Below are positions 21,056 through 30,410 of a stretch of 64,000 nucleotides of DNA, piece after piece. Numbering within the stretch: the first letter of the stretch is position 1; the number at the start of each line of letters is the position of its first letter. The notes under the pieces were generated by a model that saw only the letters and a program-made list of their open reading frames with translations, did not search any database and was not told the origin of the DNA. Source of the stretch: Zea mays (taxonomy: Eukaryota > Streptophyta > Magnoliopsida > Poales > Poaceae); assembly GCF_902167145.1 (NCBI RefSeq), contig NC_050097.1:40160095-40224094 (forward strand). Direction: 5' to 3'. The translations under genes and the position numbers were made by a program.

Positions 21056-22256
21056 TGAAAGTCGCCTAGAGGGGGGGTGAATAGAGCGAAACTGAAATTC
21101 TCTAAGATAATCACAACTACAAGCCGGGTTAGCGTTAGAAATATAATCGAGTCCGCGAGAGAGGGTGCAAAACAAATCGCAAGCGAATAAAGAGTGTGAC
21201 ACGCGAATTTGTTTTACCGAGGTTCGGTTCTCGCAAACCTACTCCCCGTTGAGGTGGTCACAAAGACCGGGTCTCTTTCAACCCTTTCCCTCTCTCAAAC
21301 GGTCCCTTGGACCGAGTGAGCTTTTCTTCTCAATCACTTGGAACACAAAGTTCCCACAAGGACCACCACAAGATTGGTGTCTCTTGCCTCAATAACAAGT
21401 GAGTTTGATCGCAATGAAGAATCAAAGAAAGAAGAAAGCAATCCAAACGCAAGAGCTCGAAAGAACACAAGCAAATCTCTCTCACTAATCACTAGGGCGT
21501 TGTGTGGAGTTTGGAGAGGATTTGATCACTTGAGTGTGTCTAGAATTGAATGCTAGAGCTCTTGTAAGTAGTTGAAGTGGGAAAACTTGGATGACTTGAA
21601 TGTGGGGTGGTTGGGGGTATTTATAGCCCCAACCACCAAACTAGCCGTTTGGTGGTGGCTGACTGTCGTATGGTGCACCGGACAGTCCGGTGCACACCGG
21701 ACATGTCCGGTGCGCCAGCCACGTCACCAGGCCGTTGGGATTCGACCGTTGGAGCTTCTGACTTCTGGGCCCGCCTGGCTGTCCGGTGTACACCAGACAA
21801 GTACTGTAGATTGTCCGGTGCACCGTCTCGCGCGTGCCTGACTTCTGCGCGCTTCTGGCGCGCATTAAATGCGCCTGTAGGTGACCGTTGGCGCGAAGTA
21901 GCCGTTGCTCCGCTGGCTCACCGGACAGTCCGGTGTACACCGGACAGTCCGGTGAATTATAGCGGAGCGCCTCTGGATTTTCCCGAAGGTGAAGAGTTCA
22001 GCGTGAAGTCCCCTGGTGCACCGGACACTGTCAGGTGGTGCACCGGACAGTCCGGTGCGCCAGACCAGGGCACACTTCGGTTATCCCTTTGCTCTTTTGT
22101 TGAACCCAATACTTGGTCTTTTTATTGGCTAAGTGTGAACCTTTGGCACCTGTATAACTTATATACTAGAGCAAACTAGTTAGTCCATTTATTTGTGTTG
22201 GGCAATTCAACCACCAAAATCAATTAGGAACTAGGTGTAAGCCTAATTCCCTTTCA
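21056..22256 (-). repeat. Element C 5' LTR
   Basis: This LTR is 1201 bp and drives element C. It matches the 3' LTR closely but lacks one copy of the 75-bp repeat. The palindrome array is at about 21670-22065 and the TATA box at 21618-21626 (minus). Confidence 0.94.
21618..21626 (-). promoter_or_regulatory. TATA box of element C 5' LTR
   Basis: On the minus strand this reads CTATAAATA, downstream of the palindrome array. It is the likely core promoter for gag-pol RNA. Confidence 0.7.
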
Positions 22257-22261
22257 GGTAT

Positions 22262-23483
22262 GTTCTCTGTTGCCCCATACCCGCTACTCGATGGGGAACC
22301 CGCTAATATATGAAACGTGGGTCCGGATTTATATGTCTCATATAAAATAAATTTGCTCTCGCTATTTGCTAACCCTAATACCCTATCCCTAACGCGGCCA
22401 CCATGAGTCCAGTCGTCCAGGCCTCCAGGGCTTCACGCTCCACGCACGGACGCACGCACTAGGCGTCCCGCCCCCCGCGTCCAGGCAGCCGCCAGACGGA
22501 GTGACGAGTGAAGGACCCAAGATCGCGTCCAGGCAGCCGCCAGACGGAGTCCCGCCGCCCACGTCCAGGCAGCCGCCAGCCGCCCGTGTCCAGGCAACCG
22601 CCACTCCACCGGCCGTCTCCCAGGTACGCCACCGCTGTAGATGTCTTCGTCGGTATCGGCTACATCGAGTCCACAGTCCATAGAGAACGGTGACCATGAC
22701 CCATGCTCTAGGCCAGCAGCCTCGTCCCCTCCTCTGCAGATTCAGGAGGGGACTTATCATCCTCTCTAGAGACGACCAGCTTAGACAACGCAAGGTGAGC
22801 TATGAGCACTGAGCACAATCTGTTCGTTTGATTTTTGGTATATTCGATTCAATATATGGTTGTTCTTGTTGTGTTTGTTATCTGTGTGATTGTACTGAGC
22901 ACCGATTGTGAGTAAACTTTCATTGAACTAACATCGTGACGGCGACCTCGTGAAGGGACGCCGCTGCTGCTACCGTTGTCACGGCCGACGCCACTGTTAA
23001 AGATAATCTAATGGGTAAAACAGTGGCCTCGCCATTCAAGAAGAGTCATCGCGTCACCGCCAATCGAAGTCGCCTCGTTGTTGAAGGACCACCAGCTACG
23101 CCCGCTAAAGATTCTTCCACCATCTCCAGCATAGAGTTGTTGAAATCAATGGGGTTCGATGCACGTAAACCCCTATTTTTTTTACTTGAATGTGTTCTTT
23201 ATTTATCAGGATTCCATGTAATATTTTTTTATCACATCTCAATGTATAACTGTATGCTAGAATTTAATCCGTTGCTAATTTTAGACTCATTTGATGTTAG
23301 TTTCAGATTATGTTTGTTAATATGGTAGTAGTACTTCCAGTTATATTTTGTAGCTATGCATTCACTAATTTCTTCATCTGTAGCTATGCATTCACTAATT
23401 TCTACATCTACTTATGTATACTAGACTTACAACATCAAAGAGGAGCTTAGACGGTGAGAGCAGCAGCTTGCCTCAAGGAACTA
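22262..23483 (+). other. hAT 5' region resumed after element C
   Basis: This is the hAT's own DNA. It contains four diverged copies of a CGTCCAGGCAGCCGCCAG motif (near 22478, 22526, 22562 and 22587). A short open frame at 23011-23328 starts ATGGGTAAAACAGTGGCC, whose first ~50 codons could be a remnant first exon. A 30-bp tandem duplication (TGTAGCTATGCATTCACTAA and following, near 23349 and 23379) is also present. The BED zinc finger expected at the N-terminus of a hAT transposase is not found. Confidence 0.55.
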
Positions 23484-24713
23484 GTTATTTGTGACCAATT
23501 GTATTTGTGACCAATTGTATGAAGCTTTGGTTGAATGGAATCTTGATGAGAAAATCTCAATTGTGACTTTGGACAATTGTAGTACAGATGATGCCATTAT
23601 TCCTGAACTTGTGAAGAAGATTGGGAAAGGTAAACTTATGTTAGAAGGTGAGTTGTTACACATGCGTTGTTGTGCGCATATTCTAAACTTGATTGTGAAA
23701 GATGGTCTACAAGTGATACAACCTGCGATTGCAAAAATCCGTGGAAGTGTTTCTTTTTGGACAACCACACCTAAAAGAGTTCAAAAATTTGAAGAAATTG
23801 CTAAGTATTGCAAAGTCCCCATTGATAACAAGTTTGGTCTTGATTGCAAAACTAGGTGGAATTCTACATATAAGATGCTTAGTGTAGCTTTACCTTATAT
23901 GGCTGTTTTTAACCGAGCAGCACGTGTAGAGAAGCTATATGATTGTGCTCCAAGTAAGGAAGAGTGGGCCTTTGCTAGAGAGGTGATTGATAGGCTAAAG
24001 ATGTTTGATGACATTACTGTTTTATTTTCTGGAACCAATTATGTGACTGCCAATGTGCAACTTCTCAAAATTTGTGAGGCTAAGACAAAAATGAGGCAGT
24101 GGGGTACATGTGGGATCCATATTATAGAAGAGATGACAACTAGAATGATTGAGAATTTTGATAAGTACTGGAAGGCTATTCAAGGACCAATGGCCATAGC
24201 TACTGTCCTTGATCCCCGTTTTAAGATTGATTACCTATATGGATTCTTTGAGACCTTGTTAGGCCAGTCTAGTGACTTGTGTGGTAAAAGAGTTGATGAA
24301 GTCAAAGCCTCTCTATGTGATTTAATGAGGGAGTATCAATTGGATGGTGATGAGGACAACAGTGAGTCAGCTGCTCCTTCGCTTGATAGTTCTGGTTTTT
24401 GTCTACTTTGAGTGCTCGTGTTGCAAGTAGAAGGCCAATGGGTGCAAGATTTCGAACTGAGCTAGACAGGTACTTAGATGATGAGTTGGTTCCATATGAC
24501 ACAGAAAACTTCAAGATTCTAGATTGGTGGAAGGTGGCTGGTACTAGGTATCCTATTTTGAGAAAGATAGCACGTGATATTTTTGCCATTCCAATTAGCA
24601 CAGTTGCCTCAGAGTCCGCTTTTAGCACAAGTGGTCGTGTTCTTAGCGAGCACTGCAACCGACTTACTCCAGAGATCTTGGAGGCGCTTATGTGCTCACA
24701 AGATTGGATGTGA
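23484..24713 (+). pseudogene. hAT transposase, C-terminal part, frameshifted
   Basis: This matches plant hAT transposases of the RICESLEEPER/DAYSLEEPER type, which cut and paste the element. The first frame (to 24411) shows TLDNCSTDDAII (catalytic-core region), MRCCAHILNLIVKDG, CKTRWNSTYKMLS and ATVLDPRFKIDYL, all family hallmarks. The second frame (to 24713) carries the C-terminal hAT dimerisation domain, including ILDWWKVAGTRYP, IARDIFAIPISTVASESAFS and LTPEILEALMCSQDW. The two frames join through a one-base change near 24390-24400. The N-terminal half, with the BED finger and first catalytic Asp region, is missing, and an 18-bp tandem duplication sits at the start (23487-23520). It is therefore non-functional. 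Confidence 0.93.
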
Positions 24714-25419
24714 CGCAAGTATCTAGGTATAATTGCTTTGCACAATTCATACTTGTTCTTTCTTTTCCAAAAATTATGCTACATACATATAATGATATAA
24801 TTACACTTTTGTTTCATAGATGCATCTAATGCTGACCAACCTGAAACATTTTGGAGTTGCCTTCAAGAGATGCATGTGATATTTTTGAGCTGTCACACAT
24901 GCGTATACTCTACATGTTTAAATAGACAAATACTAATACTTCTTTTACTACTTTGTAGAAGCTTTTACTCTAAGCAACAAGACTGGAATTGGAAGAGAAG
25001 GATGCCCTTAAGCTCCAACAGCTTAGAAGTCTTATATATTCAAATATTAAGTATTGTGTATTGAACCATTAGATTTGAAGGCATGCTTTTGTCCACAGTT
25101 TTGTAGAATGAATGCTATGTTTTGTGTGATTTGAAGGCATGATATTGCATTTAATGTTGAATATTGTTGAACCTGTGATAAAATTATGTTGGGTTCGATA
25201 CATTTGTTATGTTGGTACTTATTTTTGCGATTCAAATGATCATGTCTATCATAATGTTAATGGGTATGGGTACCCGATGGGTACCCGCTACCCATGGTGG
25301 GTATGGGTATGGCGTAATTTTGTACCCATGATGGGTAGTGGGTATGGGTCAATTTTTTACTAGTGGGTATGGGTATGGCTTCGGGTGCCCACTGGGTACC
25401 TTACCCACTGCCATCCCTA
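24714..25419 (+). other. hAT 3' untranslated and subterminal region
   Basis: AT-rich sequence without a gene is followed from about 25258 by repeated GGGTATGGGTACCC motifs and the right terminal inverted repeat ending at 25419. The subterminal repeats mirror those at 4721-4783, as expected for transposase binding sites. Confidence 0.75.
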
Positions 25420-25425
25420 CCCCCC

Positions 25426-25642
25426 GTCTCTCCCTACGCTCCCCTGCATCTCCCCAACACGCCCACCGCACACGCCGCGATGAGATCCTGATCCCGGTTT
25501 TGCCAAATCTTGCACACGCCCATCCCCGCCCCGTCTGTCGCGTCGCGTCTCTGTGCCAAGAATCGCGGCCTCTTGCCCCCCGTTTCTCCCTACGCTCCCC
25601 TGCATCTTCCCAACATGCTCGCCGCAATGAGATCCTGATCCC
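25426..25642. repeat. Host tandem repeat: rest of copy 1 and all of copy 2
   Basis: Copy 1 ends at about 25495 and copy 2 runs 25496-25642. Both share CTCCCTACGCTCCCCTGCATC and GATGAGATCCTGATCC or close variants. Copy 2 shows GCCCCCCGTTTCTCCC without an insertion at the place where the hAT sits in copy 1. Confidence 0.78.
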
Positions 25643-26111
25643 CCGCGACATCCTCCTCCACCTCGCCATGGCCGCCCCCGACATCCTCCCCTCCGCGCCG
25701 CGCCTGCCCCGACTCGCGATGCGCAAGCCCGCCTCCACCGCCGCCGCCACGCTCTCCTCGCACCCGCTGACCCTGCGTCGTTTGGCCCCACCTGCTCGCG
25801 CTCCTTGCTCGTCCTCCTCGTCCTCCATGCCATCCTCCCCCGCACCAGCGGAGAGGAGGTTGAGAGGTTACGCCGCAGCAATGACGCAATCACACGGCCC
25901 CAGCACGGGCGTGCTGTGTCTGCAGAGGTGAGCACCCTCCCGCCCCCATCCCTTCCCCGACCACATCCATCGGTCAAGCCCTAAACCGTCACCCTCTATC
26001 TCTGTTTGCATCCGTTTCTCGTTGCACGACTTCCCCAGGAGCTCGGCCCTCGCTGCGGCCTCTCAGCCGAAACCCTAACTCCGTCTCCCATATCATTGGG
26101 GGTGTGGCGAA
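25643..26111 (+). other. GC-rich host segment, possible first exon of a broken gene
   Basis: The region is open in more than one frame. One frame starts ATGGCCGCCCCCGACATC at 25668, and another ends cleanly at GCAGAG followed by GTGAGC (25928), a good splice donor, after a hydrophobic run (SLLVLLVLHAILP). Neither product is recognised. Pyrimidine-rich, intron-like sequence follows to about 26100. Confidence 0.35.
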
Positions 26112-26772
26112 GTGGAGATGGAGGCAGAGAGCACCGCCCATCGCCCTCTGTGCCCGGCCACGCCTGAGCGAGCCAAGGAATCTACGGGAACAAACAGGCA
26201 CCTACGACGACATGGGAGGTTATCAGGCTCTCGCACCCATGCCCGATGTTCTTGTCGACGCCGCTATCGTTCGCGTCTGCATCCGTCCCCGCCAACTGCA
26301 CCACCAAATGGATATGCTGCAAACCTTACTGCGACTCCAGCATCCGTGATTCAAACTGAGGCATTATTGACAAATGATATCCTTCTAAGTGATGGGATTC
26401 AGAGTCCAAGTAGTGTTTCTGCAAAATTAGAAGATCGTACTAACCACAAGGTTGGTTGTTATCTAGAAAGTTGGTGTCAATGACAAATTATATGTTCTGT
26501 ACTTGAAATTTATCCATCTACCATCATGGAATTAGTCTGGTCTGGTCTTAGTTGATTATCATTTCGTACAATGAACTAATATTGCTCTGACTTGCACATA
26601 TTTGATACCTGTATTGCATGATTTTTTTAGTTACTTACATTTTGTATTTCTGTAAATCAAAATGCTATTGAAAAATATCGTGTTTCTTCTGTAGAATATT
26701 GAGGCCTGGGCAACAGATTCTTCTAAGAAAATTCAGAATTCCGGACTCATTGAATCAAAATCAGTTGGCACC
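26112..26772 (+). pseudogene. Host gene fragment, two exons, second one split by element B
   Basis: The frame to 26450 ends with IQTEALLTNDILLSDGIQ...SAKLEDRTNHK and then a donor GTTGGT. A 244-bp AT-rich intron ends in TTCTTCTGTAG, and the next exon begins at 26695 in the same phase (NIEAWATDSSKKIQNSGLIE...VGT). Element B enters after 26772, and the exon resumes in frame at 35611. The protein is not recognised. The exon-intron layout and the Ser/Asp-rich composition look like a real nuclear gene or a captured piece of one. An in-frame TAA follows at 35638-35640. Confidence 0.5.
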
Positions 26773-27960
26773 TGAAAGGGAAATGTGCCCTTGGGCCATT
26801 TCTAAGTATTTTGGTGATTGAGTGCCAACGCAAGTGCTTTTGTGTTAATCTATGCAAAGTGGTGGACAAAGTGCAAATCATGTCAAAAGGAAAAGAACAA
26901 TTGGAAATGTCTTGGCTCGAGCAGCCAAGACTCTGCTCAGTCTGGGAGCACCGGACTATCCGGTGGTGCACCGGACAGTGTCCGGTGCGCCAGGCTGGCT
27001 CGTGCGAACTCGCTGCTCTCGGGATTTCATCGGCGGCGTACGACTATAATTCACCGGACTGTTCGGTGTGCACCGGACTGTCCGGTGTGCACCGGACTGT
27101 CCGGTGAGCCAACGGTCGGCCGGGCCAACGGTCGGCTGTGCGATCTGCGTGAGACACGTGGCCAAGCCAACGGTCGGGAGGGGGCACCGGACTGTCCGGT
27201 GTGCACCGGACAGTGTCCGGTGCACCAACGGCTCCCAGGTGCCAACAGTCGACTACGCCACAGAAGGAAAGAAATACGCACCGGACTGTCCGGTGCGCCA
27301 GGCGACAGAAGGCAAGATTTGCCTTCCTGGAATGCTCTCAACGGCTCCTAGCTGCCTTGGGGCTATAAAAGGGACCCCTAGGCGCATGGAGGAGTACACC
27401 AATCATTCTCTAAGCATTCCTAAGTACTAAGACATCGATTCCGCGCTTTTGATTCCTTGCGATAGCAATTAGAGCTCTAGTTGAGTTGTGAACTCATTGA
27501 GTTGTGTTGTGAGCTCTTGTTGTGACTTGTGTGCATGGTGTTGCTGTGATTTCTTGTCTTGAGTGTGTTGCTTATATCTCCCTTACTCCGTGCTTCTTTG
27601 TGAACTTTAAGTGTAAGGGCGAGAGGCTCCAAAGTGTGGAGATTCCTCGCAAACGGGATATAGTAAAGCAAGCAAAACACCGTGGTATTCAAGTGGGTCT
27701 TTGGACCGCTTGAGAGGGGTTGATTGCAACCCTCGTCCGTTGGGACGCCACAACGTGGAGTAGGCAAGCGTTGGTCTTGGCCGAACTACGGGATAAACCA
27801 CTGTGCCATCTCTGTGATTGATCTCTTGTGGTTGTTGTGTTTTGTTGAGACTCCTCTCTAGCCACTTGGCATTATTTGTGCTAACTCCTAATCAAGTTTT
27901 TGTGAGTTAAGTTTCAAGTTTTACAGGATCACCTATTCACCCCCCCTCTAGGTGCTCTCA
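26773..27960 (+). repeat. Element B 5' LTR
   Basis: This 1188-bp LTR runs from TGAAAGGGAAATGTGCCC to GGTGCTCTCA. The palindrome array is at about 26950-27300 and a TATA box at 27363-27371. It differs from the 3' LTR by scattered substitutions and by one missing palindrome unit near 27290. Confidence 0.96.
27363..27371 (+). promoter_or_regulatory. TATA box of element B 5' LTR
   Basis: CTATAAAAG lies within GGGGCTATAAAAGGGACCCC, about 60 bases after the palindrome array. It is the likely core promoter for the gag-pol RNA. The same site is at 35009-35017 in the 3' LTR. Confidence 0.72.
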
Positions 27961-27976
27961 ATTGGTATCAGAGCCG
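27961..27976 (+). other. Element B primer binding site
   Basis: ATTGGTATCAGAGCCG directly follows the 5' LTR and is complementary to the 3' end of initiator-methionine tRNA. Confidence 0.9.
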
Positions 27977-28009
27977 TTCTCTTCAAGAAGGGACTAATCA
28001 CCCGAAGAG

Positions 28010-30396
28010 ATGGATCCTAAGGGAAAGGGGATGGTGGTCAACAACAACGAGAAGGATTCTATCTTCAATGAGTCGAAAGATGACAAGCCTACGTACTTGG
28101 GCTCAAGCCACAAAAGAAGAGACGGGAAGAAGAAGAAGACAAGGCGCATCAAGGAGATAGTCTACTACGACAGCGACGAATCTTCCTCTTCCCAAAAGGA
28201 CGACGACGACTACGAGAAAAAGAAAACGGTCAATTCGAACTTTCTTTTGATTACTCTCGTATTCCTCAAAGTACAAATGCTCATTTATTATCCATTCCAC
28301 TTGGTAAACCTCCTCATTTTGATGGAGAGGACTACAGATTTTGGAGTCATAAAATGCGTAGTCACTTGTTCTCTCTCCATCCTAGCATATGGGAGATAGT
28401 AGAGAGTGGAATGAAATTTGATAGCTCGGATAGCCCTTTGTTTATCAATGAACAAATTCATAAAAACGCACAAGCTACTACTGTGTTGCTAGCTTCATTG
28501 TGTAGGGATGAGTACCATAAGGTGAGCGGCTTGGACAATGCCAAGCAGATCTGGGACACCCTCAAGATCTCACATGAGGGTAACGATGTCACCATGCTCA
28601 CCAAGATGGAGTTGGTGGAGGGCGAACTTGGGAGATTCGCTATGATAAGGGGGGATGAGCCAACCCAAACATACAACCGGCTCAAAACCCTTGTCAACAA
28701 GATAAGGAGCTATGGAAGCACGCGATGGACGGACCACGACGTCGTCCGCCTAATGCTAAGGTCCTTTACTGTTCTTGATCCTCATCTTGTGAACAATATT
28801 CGTGAGAATCCTAGGTACACCAAGATGACGCCCGAGGAGATACTTGGAAAGTTCGTAAGCAGACAGATGATGATCAAGGAGGCTAGATACGTGGATGATG
28901 CATTGAATGGCCCAATCCAAGAGCCTCAAACTATCGCTCTCAAAGCAACGAGAAGCAAGGAGGCGTTACCGAGCAAGGTGGCACAAATTGAGGCGACCGG
29001 GCTTAATGATGAAGAAATGGCCCTCATCACCAAGCGCTTCAAGACGACGCTAAGGGGTCGCAAGGAGCATCCCAACAAGACCAAGACGAAGGGGAAGCGC
29101 TCATGCTACAAATGTGGTAAGATTGGTCACTTTATCGCTAATTGTCCCGATAATGATAGTGACTAGGAAAAGAAGAGTGGAAAATGGGAAAAGAAGAAGA
29201 ATTACAATAAGGCAAAGGGCGAGGCACATATTGGAAAGGAGTGGGATACGGATTGCTCCACGTCCGACTCCGACAACGAAGGACTCGCCGCCACCGCCTT
29301 CAACAAGTCATCCCTCTTTCCCAACGAGCATCACACATGCCTCATGGCTAAGGAGAAGAAAGTAAGTACTCGAAACTCTACTTATGCTTCTTCTAGTGAG
29401 GATGAGTCTAGTGATGATGATGAAATAGACTATTCATGCTTATTTATAGGCTTAGATAGATCTAAGATTGACAAGATTAATGAATTGATTGATGCTTTAA
29501 ATGATAAGAATAGGCTACTAGAAAAGCAAGAGGATCTTTTGTATGAAGAACATGATAAGTTTGTAGAGGCACAAAAATCCCTTGCATTAGAAATTAAGAG
29601 GAATGAAATGCTTGCTTGTGAGTTGTCTACATGCCATGATTCTATTTCTAACTTAAAGATCATAAATGATGATTTGAATGCTAAGTTAAAAATAACTAGT
29701 AAATCAACATCTTGTGTAGAAAATGATGTTATTTGCAATAGGTGTAAAGATTTTGATATTGATGCTTGTAGTGAACACATAGCCTCTAATGCAAAATTAA
29801 ATGATGAAATTGCTAGTCTTAATGCCCAACTTAAGACTAGCAAAAGTGAATTTGACAAATTAAAATTTGCAAGGGATGCCTACACAATTGGTAGACACCC
29901 CTCAATTAAGGATGGTCTTGGCTTCAAGAGGGAAGTCAAGAACTTAACAAGCCATAAGGCTTCCATCTCCGCAAAGGAGAAAGGGAAGGCCCCTATGGCT
30001 AGTAATGCTAAAAAGAACCATGCCTTCATGTACCATGATAGGAAATTTTCTAGAAATGTTCATGATGATAGGAGTTGTAATGCTTACAATTCAAATACCA
30101 TGGTTGCTTCTAGTTCTTCTATTATGCATGATAGAAATTTGGCTAGGAGAAATGTTATTAATCACATGCCTAGAAGAAATGTTGTTCATGTTTCTAGGAA
30201 AATAATTAATGAACCTTCTACAATTTATCATGCTTGTAATGCTTCATTTGCAATTTGCAGAAAGGATAGAAAGGTGATTGCTAGGAAATTAGGGGCAAAA
30301 TGCAAGGGAGATAAAACTTGCATTTGGGTCCCTAAGACAATTGTGACTAACCTTGTAGGACCCAACAAGAGTTGGGTACCTAAGACCCAAGCCTAA
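28010..30396 (+). pseudogene. Element B gag, broken
   Basis: Gag starts at ATG 28010 (MDPKGKGMVVNNNE), 34 bases after the primer site. A one-base loss near 28240 shifts the frame. The main part then runs through the copia gag domain and the zinc knuckle CYKCGKIGHFIANC (29104-29145), to a TAG at 29164-29166. The same frame continues with the acidic stretch, a Leu/Ile/Asn-rich coiled-coil segment (about 29440-29860) and a basic end WVPKTQA, stopping at TAA 30394-30396. It is shorter than element C gag but has the same order of parts. With two lesions it should yield only a short N-terminal peptide. Confidence 0.93.
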
Positions 30397-30398
30397 AT

Positions 30399-30410
30399 TT
30401 GCCTTGCAGG
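30399..30410 (+). promoter_or_regulatory. Splice-acceptor-like motif at the gag-pol junction
   Basis: TTGCCTTGCAG followed by GTTTATGCATCC sits just after the gag stop. Elements C (TTGTTTTGTAG, minus, ending at 18346) and E (TTGTTTTGTAG, ending at 40659) keep the same motif in the same place. In C and E the pol frame is open from exactly the following G. Use as a 3' splice site is an inference. Confidence 0.4.

Larger units (their letters stand above)
5979..22256 (-). mobile_element. Copia element C (Ji-like Sirevirus), complete, split by a Helitron
   Basis: The element lies on the minus strand. Its 5' LTR is 21056-22256 and its 3' LTR 5979-7253, and it is flanked by the target-site duplication GGTAT at 5974-5978 and 22257-22261. 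Gag is at 18359-21007. Pol is in two pieces, 17155-18345 and 8090-10141, separated by the Helitron at 10142-17154. Without the Helitron it is about 9.3 kb. It inserted in the hAT just inside the hAT's left end. Apart from the Helitron, the only obvious lesion in pol is one nonsense codon, so it is the best preserved copia copy in the window. Confidence 0.96.
4721..25419 (+). mobile_element. hAT DNA transposon, carrying two nested insertions
   Basis: The terminal inverted repeats are TAGGGATGGCA at the left end and its complement TGCCATCCCTA (with one mismatch, A/G, inside the next bases) at the right end, typical of plant hAT elements. Subterminal GGGTACCC and GGGTATGGGTA repeats occur at both ends, and a broken hAT transposase lies at 23484-24713. 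Six Cs flank each side (4715-4720 and 25420-25425), consistent with an 8-bp duplication in a homopolymer but not proof of one. The element's own DNA is only 4721-4783, 5909-5978 and 22262-25419, about 3.3 kb. The remainder is the small hAT at 4784-5900 and copia element C with its Helitron. A paralogous unoccupied repeat at 25568-25590 shows what the empty site looked like. Confidence 0.88.

Noticed and set aside
22389..22793. Minus-strand 134-codon frame in the hAT 5' region
   Set aside because: Its apparent protein repeats reflect the four DNA copies of CGTCCAGGCAGCCGCCAG. There is no family match.
4715..25425. Perfect 8-bp target duplication for the large hAT
   Set aside because: Only a run of six Cs is shared on both sides, in a homopolymer. 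This is consistent with, but does not demonstrate, an 8-bp duplication. The hAT call rests on the terminal repeats and the transposase instead.
26950..27300. Regularly spaced short palindromic repeats resembling a CRISPR array
   Set aside because: The CACCGGAC...GTCCGGTG units lie in copia LTRs of a plant genome, have irregular spacing, vary in sequence and have no cas genes nearby. They are known-type Sirevirus LTR palindromes.
27961..27976. tRNA gene at the TGGTATCAGAGCC motifs
   Set aside because: These are primer binding sites complementary to a tRNA 3' end; no cloverleaf is present.
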